Assembly: GCA_003427395.1 (NCBI GenBank) | Contig: BFEA01000605.1 | Span: forward strand, 184,416 to 211,497 | Source of the DNA: Chara braunii | Lineage: Eukaryota; Streptophyta; Charophyceae; Charales; Characeae | Direction: 5' to 3' | Length of the DNA stretch: 27,082 nucleotides | In this document: positions 27,024 through 27,082 of the stretch, piece after piece | How the letters are laid out: each line of letters starts with the position of its first letter | How positions within the stretch are numbered: position 1 is the first letter of the stretch | The notes under the pieces: generated by a model | Seen by the model: only the letters and a program-made list of their open reading frames with translations | What the model was told of the DNA's origin: nothing | Databases searched by the model: none | Translations under genes and position numbers: made by a program

Positions 27024-27082
27024 GGGGGATGGGTCGCCACCCCAACCCCCACCCAATCACACACACACACACACACACACAC
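26876..27082. repeat. Poly-A, GT, GATT and CA microsatellites
   Basis: A-rich runs (26876-26907) are followed by a GT tract (about 26916-26940), a T run (26964-26972), a GATT tetranucleotide tract (about 26975-27020) and a CA tract that runs off the end of the window (27058-27082). Confidence 0.95.

Overview
This window looks like repeat-dense nuclear DNA from a eukaryote. It carries long CT, GT, GATT and CA microsatellites, assembly Ns, many layers of diverged direct and inverted repeats, and long open frames broken by single stop codons. There are no operons, Shine-Dalgarno sites, rRNA genes or convincing tRNA genes. My best guess for the source is a large-genome streptophyte alga such as Chara. 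That is an impression from sequence style and cannot be proved here. No intact host gene could be recognised; the long frames look like genes of mobile elements in various stages of decay.

Layout: 1-1.9 kb holds microsatellites and ~350-bp tandem non-coding repeats. 1.9-5.3 kb is mostly AT-richer decayed repeat, with one short plus-strand protein-like fragment (2.6-2.9 kb), a possible tRNA-derived SINE head, and two tandem copies of a minus-strand protein fragment (4.1-4.9 kb). 5.3-8.3 kb (minus) is a decayed transposase-like gene with a DUF7869/RNase H-like core. 8.5-11.2 kb is a complex tandem repeat (834-bp period, nested ~280-bp units). 11.2-12.3 kb (minus) encodes a protein with a C2H2/U1-like zinc finger and a probable frameshift near its end. 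12.5-16.2 kb is non-coding repeat, including a 50-bp inverted repeat. 16.6-17.05 kb is a CT tract with a 113-N gap. 17.3-19.2 kb is a cluster of foldback (self-complementary) elements. 19.4-21.0 kb is a tandem region rich in one short palindrome. 21.1-25.7 kb (plus) is the most interesting locus. 25.8-26.8 kb is its possible C-terminal tail, followed by CCGTTG-type short repeats and microsatellites.

Two things stand out. First, the 21.1-25.7 kb locus is one reading frame of about 1,500 codons interrupted by five single in-frame stops of all three types. Joined conceptually, it has an N-terminal unknown domain, a charged linker, a ParB/sulfiredoxin-like region (ending in GQHNARAA) and a region with the motif order of a beta-class N4/N6 DNA methyltransferase. 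That resembles phage and mobile-element ParB-methylase fusions. Second, a 14-bp palindrome, TCGGATNNATCCGA, is scattered through the window: I count 22 copies with a perfect CGGATNNATCCG core plus at least a dozen degraded ones. Copies lie in tandem repeats, singly, and inside reading frames. Its damaged copies mostly carry changes expected from decay of methylated CpG. Whether the palindrome and the methylase-like element are functionally linked is speculation, but a fragment of that element's N-terminus is embedded in the palindrome-rich array just upstream of it.
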